A stretch of 64,000 bases of DNA, from assembly GCA_947095585.1 (NCBI GenBank), contig OX352762.1, forward strand, positions 31,162,669 to 31,226,668, read 5' to 3'. The translations under genes were made by a program, and so were the position numbers. Below are positions 45,765-58,086 of this stretch, in pieces (position 1 is the first letter of the stretch; each line of letters begins with the position of its first letter). This DNA comes from Nephrocerus scutellatus. Taxonomy: Eukaryota > Arthropoda > Insecta > Diptera > Pipunculidae. The notes under the pieces were generated by a model. It did not search any database. It saw nothing but the letters and a program-made list of their open reading frames with translations, and was not told the DNA's origin.

Positions 45765-45990
45765 CGATTCGTTTGTTTCAGCGATATGTTGTATTTAAGT
45801 TTATGGGCTTGTAAATAGTAGCCAGATCTGAAGGAGTGAAGTACATCTTGCATCGTTTAAGAAATCAAAGCGTCTCGCAGCATTATTGGCGATAGCAAAT
45901 ATGTGGTCGTTCCAACAAAGCTTGTTTTTGATGCACATACCGAGAATTGAGAGTTTTTCAGTTTCTTTGATGCATGATCCATTCATGGAT
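45765..45990 (-). pseudogene. Jockey-like retrotransposon, upstream part (separated)
   Basis: The minus strand reads MNGSCIKETEKLSILGMCIK, NKLCWNDHIFAIANNAARR, FDFLNDARCTSLLQIW. This matches the LGxxIxxxLxWxxHI and post-RT helix block of the copy at 38.9 kb (LGTCINDKLRSNDNIFA). It should join to the 42.1-42.5 kb part, but about 130 bp expected between them is missing, so the junction suffered a deletion as well as the RTE-B insertion. Confidence 0.7.
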
Positions 45991-45997
45991 AAAGGTA

Positions 45998-46014
45998 GGG
46001 GGGGGGGGGGGGGG
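45998..46014. repeat. G homopolymer, 17 bp
   Basis: Seventeen consecutive G residues, the longest G run in the window, at the edge of the decayed Jockey-like segment. It could be genuine or an assembly or sequencing artefact. Confidence 0.9.
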
Positions 46015-46512
46015 CGTAAATTACGCCACCATGCAGAATTTTAACGAAATTTACGAGCTAATACTGATTATGACGCAGTATTGCCAATATCACAGGGTGT
46101 TCAATGTTTAGCTAGCGTATAGTAAGTGAATTAGGAGTAAGAACTAGTGTAGTATCCATTTAAACGTCCAATCCTGACCCACTTAATACTATTGCGTGGC
46201 AACATTGCTGCTGTAATTAAGAAAAATGAGTTTAACATTACAAAAAGCTAAAGCTTATATCGAATCCGTATACGTCACTCAAAAAAACTTTTAGGTGAGC
46301 AATAAATTAGAGCTTGCATTAGGAAAAGCGTAAGCTAAAATTGTTTATTAATGAGAAATAAAGTTATGAAAAACGTGTCCTCAAAGGGGTGAAGTGACTG
46401 TGACTTCCTTTGGTATCAGCTAGCTTGCATGTACTTGGAAAAGCTTGACTATTCGGCGCTAATGCTAAGGATGTATTTTTGACGAAAATGGTATTTGTTG
46501 TGACGTGAACAA
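46015..46512. other. No gene seen
   Basis: No recognisable element, except that the right end leads into the hairpin. Confidence 0.5.
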
Positions 46513-46611
46513 GCCAAAAACGACGGAGGCGACCATTAGGGTTTCTATAAAAAATTAACGTACAGTAATTTTTTTATAGAAAGCCTAATGGTCGCCTCCG
46601 TCGTTTTTGGC
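46513..46611. repeat. Near-perfect hairpin, about 43-bp arms and short loop
   Basis: The left arm begins gccaaaaacgacggaggcg and continues accattagggtttctataa. The right arm ends with the reverse complement (ccgtcgtttttggc at 46,598-46,611). One mismatch (g/c) is seen in the arms. The loop is 10-15 nt around acgtacagt. Both strands have this symmetry and no protein is encoded. It could be a compact palindromic MITE, the core of a foldback, or, if transcribed, a long double-stranded hairpin RNA. Confidence 0.8.
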
Positions 46612-47136
46612 GTGGCGTGTAGAAGATATTAAAGATATTATAATGAATACCCGCTTTTCCGGAATAAGACTATGCGGCGCACATTAGATTTCCAAACCGA
46701 CCTGGACTGTACAGTCAGAAAGGTAGCTTCTAGTCCAATCAAGCAGAGTCTACATGATGGACTCAAACGACAATTTTTCGGCAACGTAAGCGATATGTAA
46801 GCCTTCTGAATCTAAAGAAAAGGGTTTATGTTTAAGGGTCATCGCAAAATAATGATATTTTTCACAGACTAAAAATGCCGTAGAACTCGCTACTTAATTA
46901 CTTTTTCACAAAATTCTTTCATCATTGTTCATTGTTTGTTTTTCAACACATAAACATTTATCATTTTATAGCTTCCAAAATTCATGGATATATGAAATAG
47001 CTTGTTTAAATTGTTTTGATGGCTTGTTAGTTTATAACAACGAAACCACCCTCCCCCCCCCCAAGCTTTTAAAATTTTTCATAATGTGTTTTTATATGTA
47101 TGTGCTGTTTCCCTTGTAATAGTAAAAATGGTAACC
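46612..47136. other. No gene seen; C homopolymer of 10 at 47,053
   Basis: AT-rich; nothing recognised. Confidence 0.5.
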
Positions 47137-47575
47137 GGCCGATTCCACTAGCACAATTCCACTAGACACAATTCAACTGGACACAATTCCACTGGCACAA
47201 TTCAACTTGGCACAATTCCACTGGGGAACAATTTAACTTGCACAATTCAACTTGTAAAGTTACACGGAACCGCAAATACAGAAATACACACATTAATATT
47301 TTATTTGTGTAGGCGTGGTAATAAAATATTTACTTATTGTTTTCTTTAAATTAACATTCTTTAACATTCGTATTCTTTCTTTAGTTTACTTTTGTTATAA
47401 TTAAACGAATTCAACTTGCATAATTTTAGTCTTTGATAATCAAACGCATTTAGGGTGGTAATTCGCGTGCGCGTTAACCACCCTAAATGCGTTTGATTAT
47501 CAAAAGTTAAATTGTGCAAGTTGAATTGTGCCAGTTGAATTGTGTCCAGTGGAATTGTGTCTAGTGGAATTGGCC
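47137..47575. mobile_element. Foldback-like element with 14-15 bp tandem repeats in both arms
   Basis: A 439-bp element beginning ggccgattccactag and ending, inverted, ggccaattccactag. The left arm (47,137-47,262) repeats cacaattccactgg and cacaattcaacttg. The right arm (about 47,505-47,575) has the same units inverted. Inside the right half is a perfect 27-bp inverted repeat (47,432-47,458 with 47,478-47,504; tttgataatcaaacgcattt...) around a 19-bp loop. gtaaaaatggtaa and gtaaaaatagtaa lie just outside the two ends and may be a diverged target duplication. No coding capacity. The architecture matches Foldback elements. Confidence 0.6.
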
Positions 47576-50235
47576 TAGAATCGTAAAAATAGTAAGTATA
47601 CCATATTCAGTTTTCCTTACTTGCTGGTATCTTTGTCCATATATTAATTGATATGCACCACAATTTCATAGAAATCATAGAAATAAACTCTTCAAATGTA
47701 AGGTAAAGGCTGGCTATTGAAACAAAATGCATCCTAAGTCTTGGCCAATAGATTTTTAAATGGAAATGATTCTTTACTTCTTTATTGTTTTCTTATTTTG
47801 AATGATACCTGCTTTATTTAACTTCTTCTACTATTAAGTAAATTACAGTGTCAACCATTTATGCCCATGCAGAAGAATATGTAGTAGCCTCTGCCTTAAG
47901 AACCGTAAAAAACGCACCTACAAATAAGTAACAAAATTTTTTATTTTTACCCAGTACACACTTGCCTTAGACGAAAGTCAGCAATTTTTTTCAGAGATGG
48001 AAGAACAGGAATCCATAACCAGCTTGCAATTACAAAAAGGATGTCATTTCACATCAGCATTATCTTCGTCGGGCGGTATTTTGTATAGGTCTGCTTAAGG
48101 ATCTTTAGATTGCATCTTACGAGTGCCGAGCTAAATTGCGAAACACCCATGCGCCAAACATCAAACAGATTATGGGATTGCGTGCACGGTGCTAGAGGAG
48201 TTGAAGGAGTTCAAAATATCGAATTAGGAAAAAAATCGATCTTTTAAGCAAAAGACTCTTGGGTAACACGCGCACTCGTAACAAATTGCAACAAGAAAAG
48301 TAACAATAGAAAGTTTGAACAAAAACAAAAAGCGTATGACGATGGCAGTCACACAAATCCTTTAATTTGATGATATTCCATTTACTCATCTTTAATAATA
48401 TGTTTTCCTTTATTGCCTATGCTGTAATGTTTTGTTCCTTAACGCCATCTTACCATTATTTTCTTTCATCTTCTTATTCTTCTGAATGGTGTAGAGGTAG
48501 GCAATACAACAAAGACGCTAGCGATGAGCTGTTGAAAAAGATTCAGTTAACTAGAAAAGCACAAAAAAAATTGAATTCCTGCATAGCCTGAAGATTACAT
48601 CGTGAATTAATCGCAGTTTTGCATGTCATTCTTATAGGTGCAGTTCAGACTCAGATAGCTCTGTCAGAAAGGACAGTTGAATTGAATTGTATATTACTGA
48701 GAGCGTAAGACAAATTTTAGTAATGTTTTAACAGCCAAATATATATTTAAGATTTTCAAAAGTATTGTTTTACCTTTTGAATTAAAAATGGAAAGCTTTC
48801 CGTGCTTTTTGATTTAAATTCTTATCTCCCCCGTCAGTTCCGATATCAAAAAATATTCACACAACGTACGTAAAATATACTCAGAAGAAGAGTTTTCCAG
48901 CAGTAAGATAATAGGTCTCTGTATTGATTGTTAGCCAAATATTACAAAGTTTTTCTGCTATAAATAAATAAATTATCTATTTTATCATAAATGAAAAGGA
49001 AACTTTCGTAGTCTGGATTTTCGGATCATCATAACTAAGAGTCTTTGCGACGGATAGTATAAAGTGTATGGTCTAATCTAGCAGCGAAACGCACTAGCAG
49101 TAAGGCTAGAAAATTCAAGTGGAAATTTTACACTAAGTGAAATCCAGGGTGTATCATTGACTGTTTTTGACAGGAAATAAGTATATTATCAGCTGTAGCA
49201 CCACCACTAACAAGGAATATAACGATTATGATATGTACTGTGCTGGCAACGACCATCCTTATTAAACCAGAAATCCAAGCTTTTCCATAGACCATTCCAT
49301 AGTCATATTATTTTGTCTGCAAAGATGTTCATAATATGTTGGCACCGCAAAAATTTTAAAAATAAATTTAAACCTAGTGACTGAATGAATGGTGGAGAAC
49401 GTCGTGTTGTCAAAACAATAGTTAATATTACATGTCATAAACACAATCTGATTTTTCGTGTTTGTTAATGGGAGAATCACTTACATGTTTGTGTTATGTT
49501 TTGTATTGATTTGGAAGTAAGCAACCAAAATATCACATTTCCTTATACAAGGACGGGGCAGTCAATTGTGGACAACAACTCAATTATTGTCGAAATACTC
49601 GGAGATTAACAATCAGTTGGATCAGGGCGAAATCAATCGGTTGCAATAATGTCGTGTACATATAATTTTATATGTATACCAATTTACAAAGCATCCTTAA
49701 TGTTTGTGTATAATCATTCAAAAATCGACTTGAATTACATCATGTCTGTGTGTTTCAATTTTCATTTTCATCTAAACTGAAGCAATTGCTGTCTCGTGCC
49801 CATCAAGATTCCGCTCTTAACACACCCGCACGCTCATGTAGGAGGTGTTCCCGTTACAACCTTCGACAGATGCATGTTAAAATATAATAAAAAATTAAAC
49901 AGTACTTCCCGTACTGTTAACCAATTGCCTAAGAATAAGTTGATATCACAAAGGATTTTTCTTTCGGCTTAATTTTTGAACGGAGTATTTAAGAAAACGA
50001 AAGGTAAATGCACCTTGGAGCACTAGAGGATAAGAAAACTGAATGCATTTCGCTGTCTGTAATTAGAGAAGCCGTACCGATATTGAAAAAGACTTTTCAT
50101 TTAAGTGCTGAATATAGTTTCTTATAAGCTCTGTAAGCATTTTTTTTCAGTGACTAATTAAATTTTGAAAGGCAAACTTAACAAAGCGTATTTAGAAGAA
50201 TTCAATTTGAATATAAATATAATAATGAATATAAT
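47576..50235. other. No gene seen
   Basis: AT-rich. Short protein-like scraps near 48,000-48,240 were not convincing. The right end adjoins the 3'-truncated RTE-A copy 2. Confidence 0.45.
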
Positions 50236-52900
50236 ATCCACCGGTCCCGATTTTGAGCCGATGTCATCCAGTTTTGCATTCCTAAACTCTGGGCGTCCTG
50301 GTCTACGCCATCCTTCCAACGTAGGCTTGGCCGGTCTCGTTGTCGTTTTCCATAAATCCTACCGCAAAGGAATTTCCGAGCAAGATCCTCTTCGCACATG
50401 CGAGCTAGGTGTCCTGCCCACCGGAGATTACCGATCTTAATTCTCTTCGCGATGTCGACATCGCAATAAAGCTCAAAGATCTCATCATTATAGAGATTCC
50501 GGAATCGTCCTTCTTCACATATAGGGCCAACATTCTACCGTAAGACTTTTCTCTCGAACGCGGCTAAGAGGTCAGTCTCGGATCCATATGTAAGTAATGG
50601 TGTGACCATTGTCTTATATAGCAGCAACTTGGATGTTATGGTTAAGTTCCTGGATTTGAAGAGCATTAAAAGACTATAGTAGGCTTTGTTGGCCTTAAGC
50701 AACCGTGCGCGTATTTCTGGTTCCATTCTGTAAGCAGTTCCTACAGTAGACACGAGATAGTTAAAGGATTGCACTAATTCAAATTCGCGCTTAACTATTT
50801 TAATTGAGGGACCAATGTTGGATCTTCTACTCGCAGACGTGGCCACCATGTAATTTGTTTTGCTCTCATTTATGTGCAGCCCCAGATTTCGTGCCGTCTG
50901 CTCGATCTGGATGAAAGCTTCCTGTACAGCACTTATTGTGTTTCTACAAACTATGTCAATATCGTCTGCGTAAGCCAGTATCACTTTCTCCAACGCCAGG
51001 TGGAAGAGGACGCAGGCCAGTCCATCCCCATGTCGGAGCCCGTTATAGATGTTGAATGGGCTTGATAGTGATCCCGATGTTCTTCTTGGCTTATAACATT
51101 GGTCATGGTCAACCTTCATAGTTGTGTCAGTTTATTTGGGTGCCGAATTCTCTCATGGCTTTATAAAGTTTTACTCTTGCTATGCTATTATAGGCGGCTT
51201 TAAAGTCTATTAAAAGATGGTGTATTAAGTTTTGAAACTCTAGACATTTTTCTATCACCTGCCTAAGGGTGTAAATCTGATCAGTTGTTGATTTGCCTGG
51301 GATGAAGACACACTGGTATGGACCAATGATGGCTTTAGCGTATGGGGCTATCCGGTCTTGAAGGATAGAGGAGAAAATCGTATACAACGTTACACCACGA
51401 TAATTGTTGCATTTTGTGATATCTCCCATCTTATGTATGGGGCACAGGATGCCTCTTTAAGTGTCTTCTGGTATAGCTTCTTTCTCCCATACATGTACTA
51501 TTATTTCATGAATTGCTTGGTGTAATGTAGGGCCTCCTATTTTAATCAGTTCCCCTTGGATCTCATCTGAAAAATCGGGGATCAGATTACCCTCTTTGTC
51601 TTTGCAAGTATGTGCAACGCGTTGTATATTGCGTCATACCACGGACTCTTTGGTAGAACTTCTGCGCCTTGTGCGGTCCTTGCTCTCTGTATGGTTCTAG
51701 TTCACGGACGAGATTCTTCTCCCAGGCTGCTTTCTTTCGCCAGTAAACTGTTTTTTCATATCTTGTGAGCTCTTGCATTGCTCGGTACGCAACATTCTTA
51801 CGTTCAGTCGCTCGCTTACATTCGTCATGAAACCAGTCGTTCCGATCTCTACGACTACTGCCTAAGATGGAATCAGCAGTACTAATGACAGTATTCTTAG
51901 GGCGTGTCCATTTCTCTTCTACGCCCGACATCCAGCCCCAGGACTTACTCTCCCTGCATTTAGGGCGAGTCCTATCGCTTGACCGTAGTTGTTTCTGCTC
52001 TTTTCGTTTAAAGGGCAGCCGTTTTGACTCGACTCGGATTCGCGGATGCAGTCTTTCGTGATGATACCATACCAACAAGATAGTGGTCCAAGTCGACGTT
52101 GGCACCTCGGTACGTCATCAGGTTCGGGTTGTGGCGGCGGTCTATCAACACGTAGCCTTTCTGGTTGCGAGGCTCCATCAGGAGATAGCGAGGTGGCTTT
52201 GTGGATACGACCAAATTATTACTTGCTCCCATCTCTATGACTACTTGTTCATTAACATTAGTATTCTCGTGTAAGCCATGGGTGCCAATGTACCGTGTGA
52301 CTACTGGATCCCTCTACCTATTTTAGCATTTTTTAAATAATTCTTCTTTTACATCATCGGAGGAATCCTTTGTAGGTGCGTGGACGTATATGAGGCTTAT
52401 GTTTTTAAATCTGCCCCGCACGTTAAGGTTGCATAGCCGTTCATTTATTGCTTTAAAGCCGTTAACGGTTGGTTTCATTATTTTGAGTGACTAGAAACCC
52501 CATCACGAGCACATTAGGTGTTGCATGACAGCTGTAATATATGTCATATTCTGATTTTTGTAAGACACCATTCCCCGTCCACTGCATCTCCTGAATTTCT
52601 TTATGTCAGCATTATATTTACTGTGCAAATTCGTTGCCGTGGTCGTCGTTTATCAGTGTATCCGAGGCTGATTTTGGGTTCCGTAATATTTTTTTTACAG
52701 GCGAGGTTATTGGCCTCGCGCCAACCTTACTTTGTAGGGACTAGCCCGATCGTTCAGCTTTTCCTCTATTGGAGGAAAATTACCGGCGGCCACCACGTGG
52801 AGGCATTATCGCACTTCCACCAGTCAGACATAGTTACGGCCACTTGAAATTCTGATGCAAGTTGTGTTATTCCCCCTATTCTGCTGATGGCTGACCACCA
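50236..52900 (-). mobile_element. RTE-A, copy 2, with internal deletions and lost 3' end
   Basis: Close homologue of copy 1 on the same strand. The last ~57 bp, including the GAT-repeat tail, is missing: homology starts at tccaccggtcccgattttg (50,237). The 5' end, ctgctgatggctgaccacc, lies near 52,900. Deletions relative to copy 1 occur near 50,985 (about 50 bp), 51,570 (about 200 bp) and around 52,320 and 52,660. It retains a segment at 51,704-51,775 that copy 1 lacks. The active site is intact YADD (rc 50,961-50,972) and the endonuclease motif IQEMQW is present. Motifs seen include PGKSTTDQIYTLRQVI, LIDFKAAYNS and LGLHINESKTNYMV. Frameshifts disable it. Confidence 0.8.
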
Positions 52901-55900
52901 ACTTATTCTTTTTCCGCATTCTTACGAAAACACTAGCAACTCTTCTGATGTATTAATAAGTAGGTTGCAAAAAATTTTTTGAAAATAATTTTTAAAAGTA
53001 CATACATAAATAATAGATTTTTCAGATTTTCCTAACGAAATTTAGTTACTTAAATGCTTTTCCCCTATTAGACTCAAGTGCTACTAAGGGTGTCCTTAAC
53101 AAATTCTTGTAGATTTTGAATTGAGTTGGTCTGTCAACTTTGTTTTTAATACATTTTTTTATATCTTTAAAGCAATATTGATTTGATTGATTTAATATCA
53201 AATCAAATAATAAAAAGTGTAGCATAACTTTTATTTTAAATTTAGAAATGTTTTTTATAAAAATGCTTAAAAGAAATTATGTTAGGCTTGACCCTAAGGT
53301 ATTGTGTAACTCTATACATCAAAATTCAAAACATCTTTTTCAATTTTGGGTACACAGACCTAGGCTTATAGCAAAATTTTATACATAGTTATACATTTAT
53401 ACTAAAAAGTTTCCATACATATCAAAATACACGTCAATTAACTAACTTGATAATACAAGCTTAGGTAATTATATGAAATTCTTCTTAGTTCAAGATTATG
53501 TTATAACAACTAAATATGACGGTTTTTCTCATTGCCTCTGGTACCTGTTATGTATTTTTTTAAAAACCTGGAATGGTACCTGGAATGGAACCTGGTCGGG
53601 GTCAAACGAATGGCCGACTGAATTATCCATATTGCGCTTAACATGACCAACAACAACAATAAACTCGTTTCAGAAAATATTGAATTCAATCGCTCCCTTG
53701 ATACTTGTATTCTCACTATACACGTATTTATAAATACATACATGTATATATTGCGTTTTTCGCGCTTTTCATTGTTGTTGGACACTTTTCAGGAATTTTA
53801 ATGGATAACAGTGTTGTCTTGCAGAACAAAACGCGCTAAAGAAAAATATATTTGTATGTAAGTAAAAGCGTAAGAAATATCTTCTCACAAAATAGAGACG
53901 AGAACGTTGTCGCGCGTTTTTTGTAAATAAAAGGATACTCAGAAAATTGAAACCTCTCGCATATAAAAAATGAAACAATGGACAAGGAAAATCATGGCCA
54001 ATTTTAATTTCCCCCCATTTTAGGAACGGACATATAACAACAACAAAAAAAAAACCGAATGGGGGCGAATGACGTACGGTCAGAACTCTGACTAGTACGA
54101 GAGGCAGAGACAACAGCAGAGAAATAAAAAAAAGAATACATAAAAGCTTTTGGCACAAAAAAACTAGAAGGTCCTCGCTTATGAATAATGACAACGCGAA
54201 AAAGTGTTTTTTTTTTATTCTTCCTTTCGGAGTATGCTAAGTAAATTCCTTTCAAAGCATAAAAAACCTTTTTTTAATGGGACGATGATTCCTTAAAAAT
54301 GCGTATACACTGTGGTACAGGAGCGTTTAGAGCGTCACAAATGTTCTTTATTGTACACATTTTTAGTCTATTGGTAAATTCTGGTATAATTAGTAAATGC
54401 TTTGAACGTATGTATGAAGTTTTTTTTCGTGCCAATTCTTGCTAAAATAATGGCTAAAGAAAAAATCTACAGACTACCATAGTATAGATATATTCTAAAA
54501 TGAAAGAAAGCTCTCAATGACCGTTGCTTCTACTATACCCTGCCATTTAACATTGTCCCAAAACGCACATGTACAGCAGTAGCTGAAACTTGGCCCAAAA
54601 GCAAAAATATATGGTGTACCTACTTAGCACGAGCAAAAAAAAAATTAAATTAAATAAAGGCTTTTGTCTTGGCCTGTTCATTTGTCCAATTTTTCTTTTC
54701 TTTCAAGGACTTTGGCCTCGTAGAGATAAGGATTCTTTGCTTACGGTTTTTGTCTCCACGGTGGGAGGGAGAAATCTTATTCAGACGACGGCAAACGTCG
54801 CAACCCCATAAGCCATAACCAAACGCAAATTACAATTTATAACTAACTATAAATTCAGAGGAAAGCAGTCGGTATATATATATATATTCCTTTGTCTTTT
54901 CAGATGGGTGTGATGGGTGGGCACACGCTAAAATCTAAATTTTTCGTTTCGTTCACAGTTTTTTTTTTTAAAAAAACACGTACTTGTTTTAATGAACGCC
55001 ATCAATGATTCCGCCTACTACATAGAGTGCGCTATCTAAATTTTCCGCTGAAATGAATTTCACTTCTTTGCAAATGTCCATTCTAAACGATCTTTCTATC
55101 TAGAAGATTTTCATTGTTTAAACCCACACAGTTTTTAATTAGCATATAAGATATTTTTCAAATGATGGACGCGACTGTCATTTGCATAGCAATCGCCGGT
55201 TTTGTAATTTTAACGGGAAGATATCACATGAGTTCACTTGAGCAGAAAATAATCAGAAGTCCGTCCTGGTTGTTCGTTTTGTATTTGTAATAATAATTTA
55301 TCTCATCTTGTCGGTGTCCGACAAAATTACTGAATTCCCGTTCATGCAAATATGAGTGCGCGACGACAACTTAACAACGTCAGAATCGATTATATGTATA
55401 AGAATTATTGCTGCATTGAATGCTCGTTAAGAAGCAGTCAAGTGGAACGAGTGGTCTAGCTTATTTATTAATTTATGCTGTTAGTTGAGAGTAGCCGCAC
55501 ACCGGCTCAACTTGGTTGGTCCATTCTGTCTATTTTATGACAAACAATGTCATCCATTATTTAGACCTATATCTATCCCCTTTAGCGGTTGTCCTTTGAA
55601 ATCGAGTGGTACACGATGTGTCATTGATAAGACACATCGATGCAAACGGCAAGTGAACAAGTGGCAGAAGACAGGTGAAAGAGTAACCTTTTTATACAGG
55701 TCGTTCTTTTAATTGGTTAATTCGGTGTCTGTTCTAGGTTGCAATGCTTCAATTTTTTGCTTACTAACAAAATAAAATTCCTATAGTTTTAAATGGAATT
55801 CTTTAAACAGAAATGTTTCAGTTTTAAGAAAGAACATAAATAAGATTTTATAGAGTTAAAATAAAAGTACGGATGGTTAAAAATATTGCACGGTAAAGTG

Positions 55901-55954
55901 GCATAAATTTGTATACTTATTGATACTATAACATTGAAAGCTTTTATATAGGCG
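52901..55954. other. No gene seen
   Basis: AT-rich. The hydrophobic frames at 53,769-54,255 arise from A/T runs and have no domain. Confidence 0.5.
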
Positions 55955-56055
55955 AAAGGTGGGACCATGAATAATATTTTTGGTGTTTCTGGAATTCGAA
56001 CCTCGAACCTGAAGTCGAACGCAGTAAACGCCACGGCGCTCACCAATACAGGGAG
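55955..56055 (-). mobile_element. tRNA-derived SINE head, minus strand
   Basis: The reverse complement shows gtattggtgagcgccgtggcg (A-box-like), cttcaggttcgaggttcgaattccag (B box, rc 55,991-56,001) and aaacaccaaaaatatt, as in the other SINE heads. The body beyond the first ~100 bp is not recognised, so this is a 5' piece or a related family. Confidence 0.55.
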
Positions 56056-57961
56056 TATATTTTGAAAAAAATTCTTTTTCTATATTTCTTTTTCTTTTCT
56101 ATATACTTTTTCTTTTCATATTTTTGCATTTTCATTAAAACAATGAAATTAAAAATATTAAATACATAACATCACAAGTTTTTGTAAATTTTCAATACAA
56201 TTTTGCGAATTTCTAAGTAGAACAACAAAGTCCACGACTTACTTTAAGTTGCTAACTATATATTACAAAATGCCTTCAATGTTTTAAAACAAACAATATC
56301 ATCAATCATTTAAGCCATTGATTGACAGAAAACAAAAAAAATAGCAATTAATAAGAACAGGCGGCTGCATTGGACTGGACGTTATTTAATGTACATATAG
56401 CAAATTTTCTTATCATGTATGTACTCAACCGAACAGACACCCACAGCAGGTCACAAACATCTGACAACTGAGTGAGCCCTGTCGAACAGCATGACGTGTC
56501 GTGAGGGTCAGTTGCAGATCAAATAGTTGACCAATTTACCTAAGACAGTTGTCCGCTTTCGCATGGCACAGAGCGATCAGTCGGACCGAAGTGGCTGTCT
56601 AGTCTGTTTGCGGTGCTCATCTTATTTATTATTACGTTTGAAATAATCGGGCTTCTGACCACCGCTGAGATGGATCTTTTGTATTGTTAAAGAGTAATGT
56701 TATCAAAACTGCACCAAGATAAGAGGAAGTGTTCTGTTTCTTCTTTGCTTGTTTTTGAAAGCAACTTATGATGTTCTGCGTAAGCACGAAAATATATGTC
56801 GTCGGATAATATCTGCTGATAAGGAGCTGACCGTATAAATTCCAAACAGGTGTCCGCTGTTATAGTAGCAAGCATAGTCTTCATTATATTTAAGACTCCT
56901 AGTGCAACAATCCCATTATGTGCATATGCAACAAACACCCAACCCAATGTTTACATGACACCGTTTATTAAATATTCCACCACTTCAACTATCATTTGAC
57001 AAAGTGATTCACAACAAATTATAATTGACTAATGATTATCCTTTTGAGTGATGTTCATACTTGGGCTTTATTAGCTAAATGCACTTTTGATTAACTTAAC
57101 CCTTTCCAAGGCAAAAAACTGTGTATTAGTATTAAGCCATTGAAGAACCCTTTCTGAAATTCACACATTTACCCCTTCCGCAGCAAACAACAGCTTCAAC
57201 CCTTTTACGATGTAACGTGTGATCGTAATCGCTATGATACGATGCGTGTAAATGTTGAAAAGGGTTGAAGGGTTGGTGTCCTCATCTCTATTAGCAAAAC
57301 AATTAAACCAAACAGTGGATAATTTTTATATTTATATCCTGTGGTAAACGTGATGACAAATTTGATCATGTAAAGGAGTATTGTTAGGAAACATTTAAAA
57401 ACCACAATAAATCAAATAGATACGGGTATTTTTGTAACGAAAGTTTCGATTAAATATGGTTGGTAGAAAAATAATAACATCGCATTTCGTTTCAAGGTAC
57501 CTGGGTCCCTCTTCATGAGGTGATGCAAAGAAGTGCCATTTAGTATCGATTTACCTTGTACTTCTTGTCTTTGTACTGCCCGCTAACTCCATTGGAATAT
57601 TATTTTCTTTATGGTGCTATATATGGTGCTTTATAAAATGTATGATCTACCGACACAGTTTGATTTTTTTAAAAGAGACTATTTAAATTTAAAAAGGACT
57701 TATGTATGGGAAAATAATGGAAAGGAATGGAATTGAATGGATTGTGAGTGAACATATAATTTATACATTTTAAAGCTATATTAAAACAAAATAGGTCTTT
57801 TGGTTCTTCCTTTTTTGTAATTGGCTTTTGCCTTTTATGAAGAAAATTACTTAAAAGACTGCAGGTAATTATCGTAAGGCAATAAGAAATACAGCAAATT
57901 TATTGCACACTGAAAAAATAAATTTTATTAATTAACGAGCAAATTTAATTACATATGAACT
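56056..57961. other. No gene seen
   Basis: AT-rich with a somewhat GC-richer 56,480-56,620. The minus-strand frame at 56,687-56,947 (86 codons) has no recognised domain. Confidence 0.45.
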
Positions 57962-58086
57962 ATGAGCAAATCGGAAGTGTTGACTCTCGACGAATGCCTG
58001 TCGAGTGTGACCAATAATCTATTAAAAAGGAAACTGAAGGTTTTTCGCCAAACACTCCGTACATCGCATCTCGTGGTACTTAAACG
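57962..58086 (+). CDS. Candidate coding exon of an unknown gene
   Basis: An ATG-started frame preceded by an in-frame TGA (57,956) runs 41 codons plus two bases to a consensus donor (cg|gtaagtg at 58,087). It reads MSKSEVLTLDECLSSVTN, then NLLKRKLKVFRQTLRTSHL and VVLKR. Its base composition is clearly higher in GC than the flanks. A possible acceptor with a pyrimidine-leaning lead (attaatcattgcag) ends at 58,269, but its exon would stop after about nine codons. I do not recognise the protein. It could be the start of a host gene whose later exons lie elsewhere, or chance. Confidence 0.25.

Noticed and set aside
47137..47575. CRISPR-like repeat array
   Set aside because: Units are contiguous without unique spacers and are arranged as inverted arms in a eukaryotic setting.
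48000..48240. Possible Harbinger-type transposase scrap
   Set aside because: Only very short, unconvincing similarity in mixed frames.
53769..54255. Hydrophobic minus-strand frames that look like membrane proteins
   Set aside because: The hydrophobicity comes from translating A/T runs; no conserved features.
56480..56640. Possible core promoter (TCAGTC initiator with GC-richer downstream)
   Set aside because: No convincing downstream promoter element at the right spacing and no attached gene.
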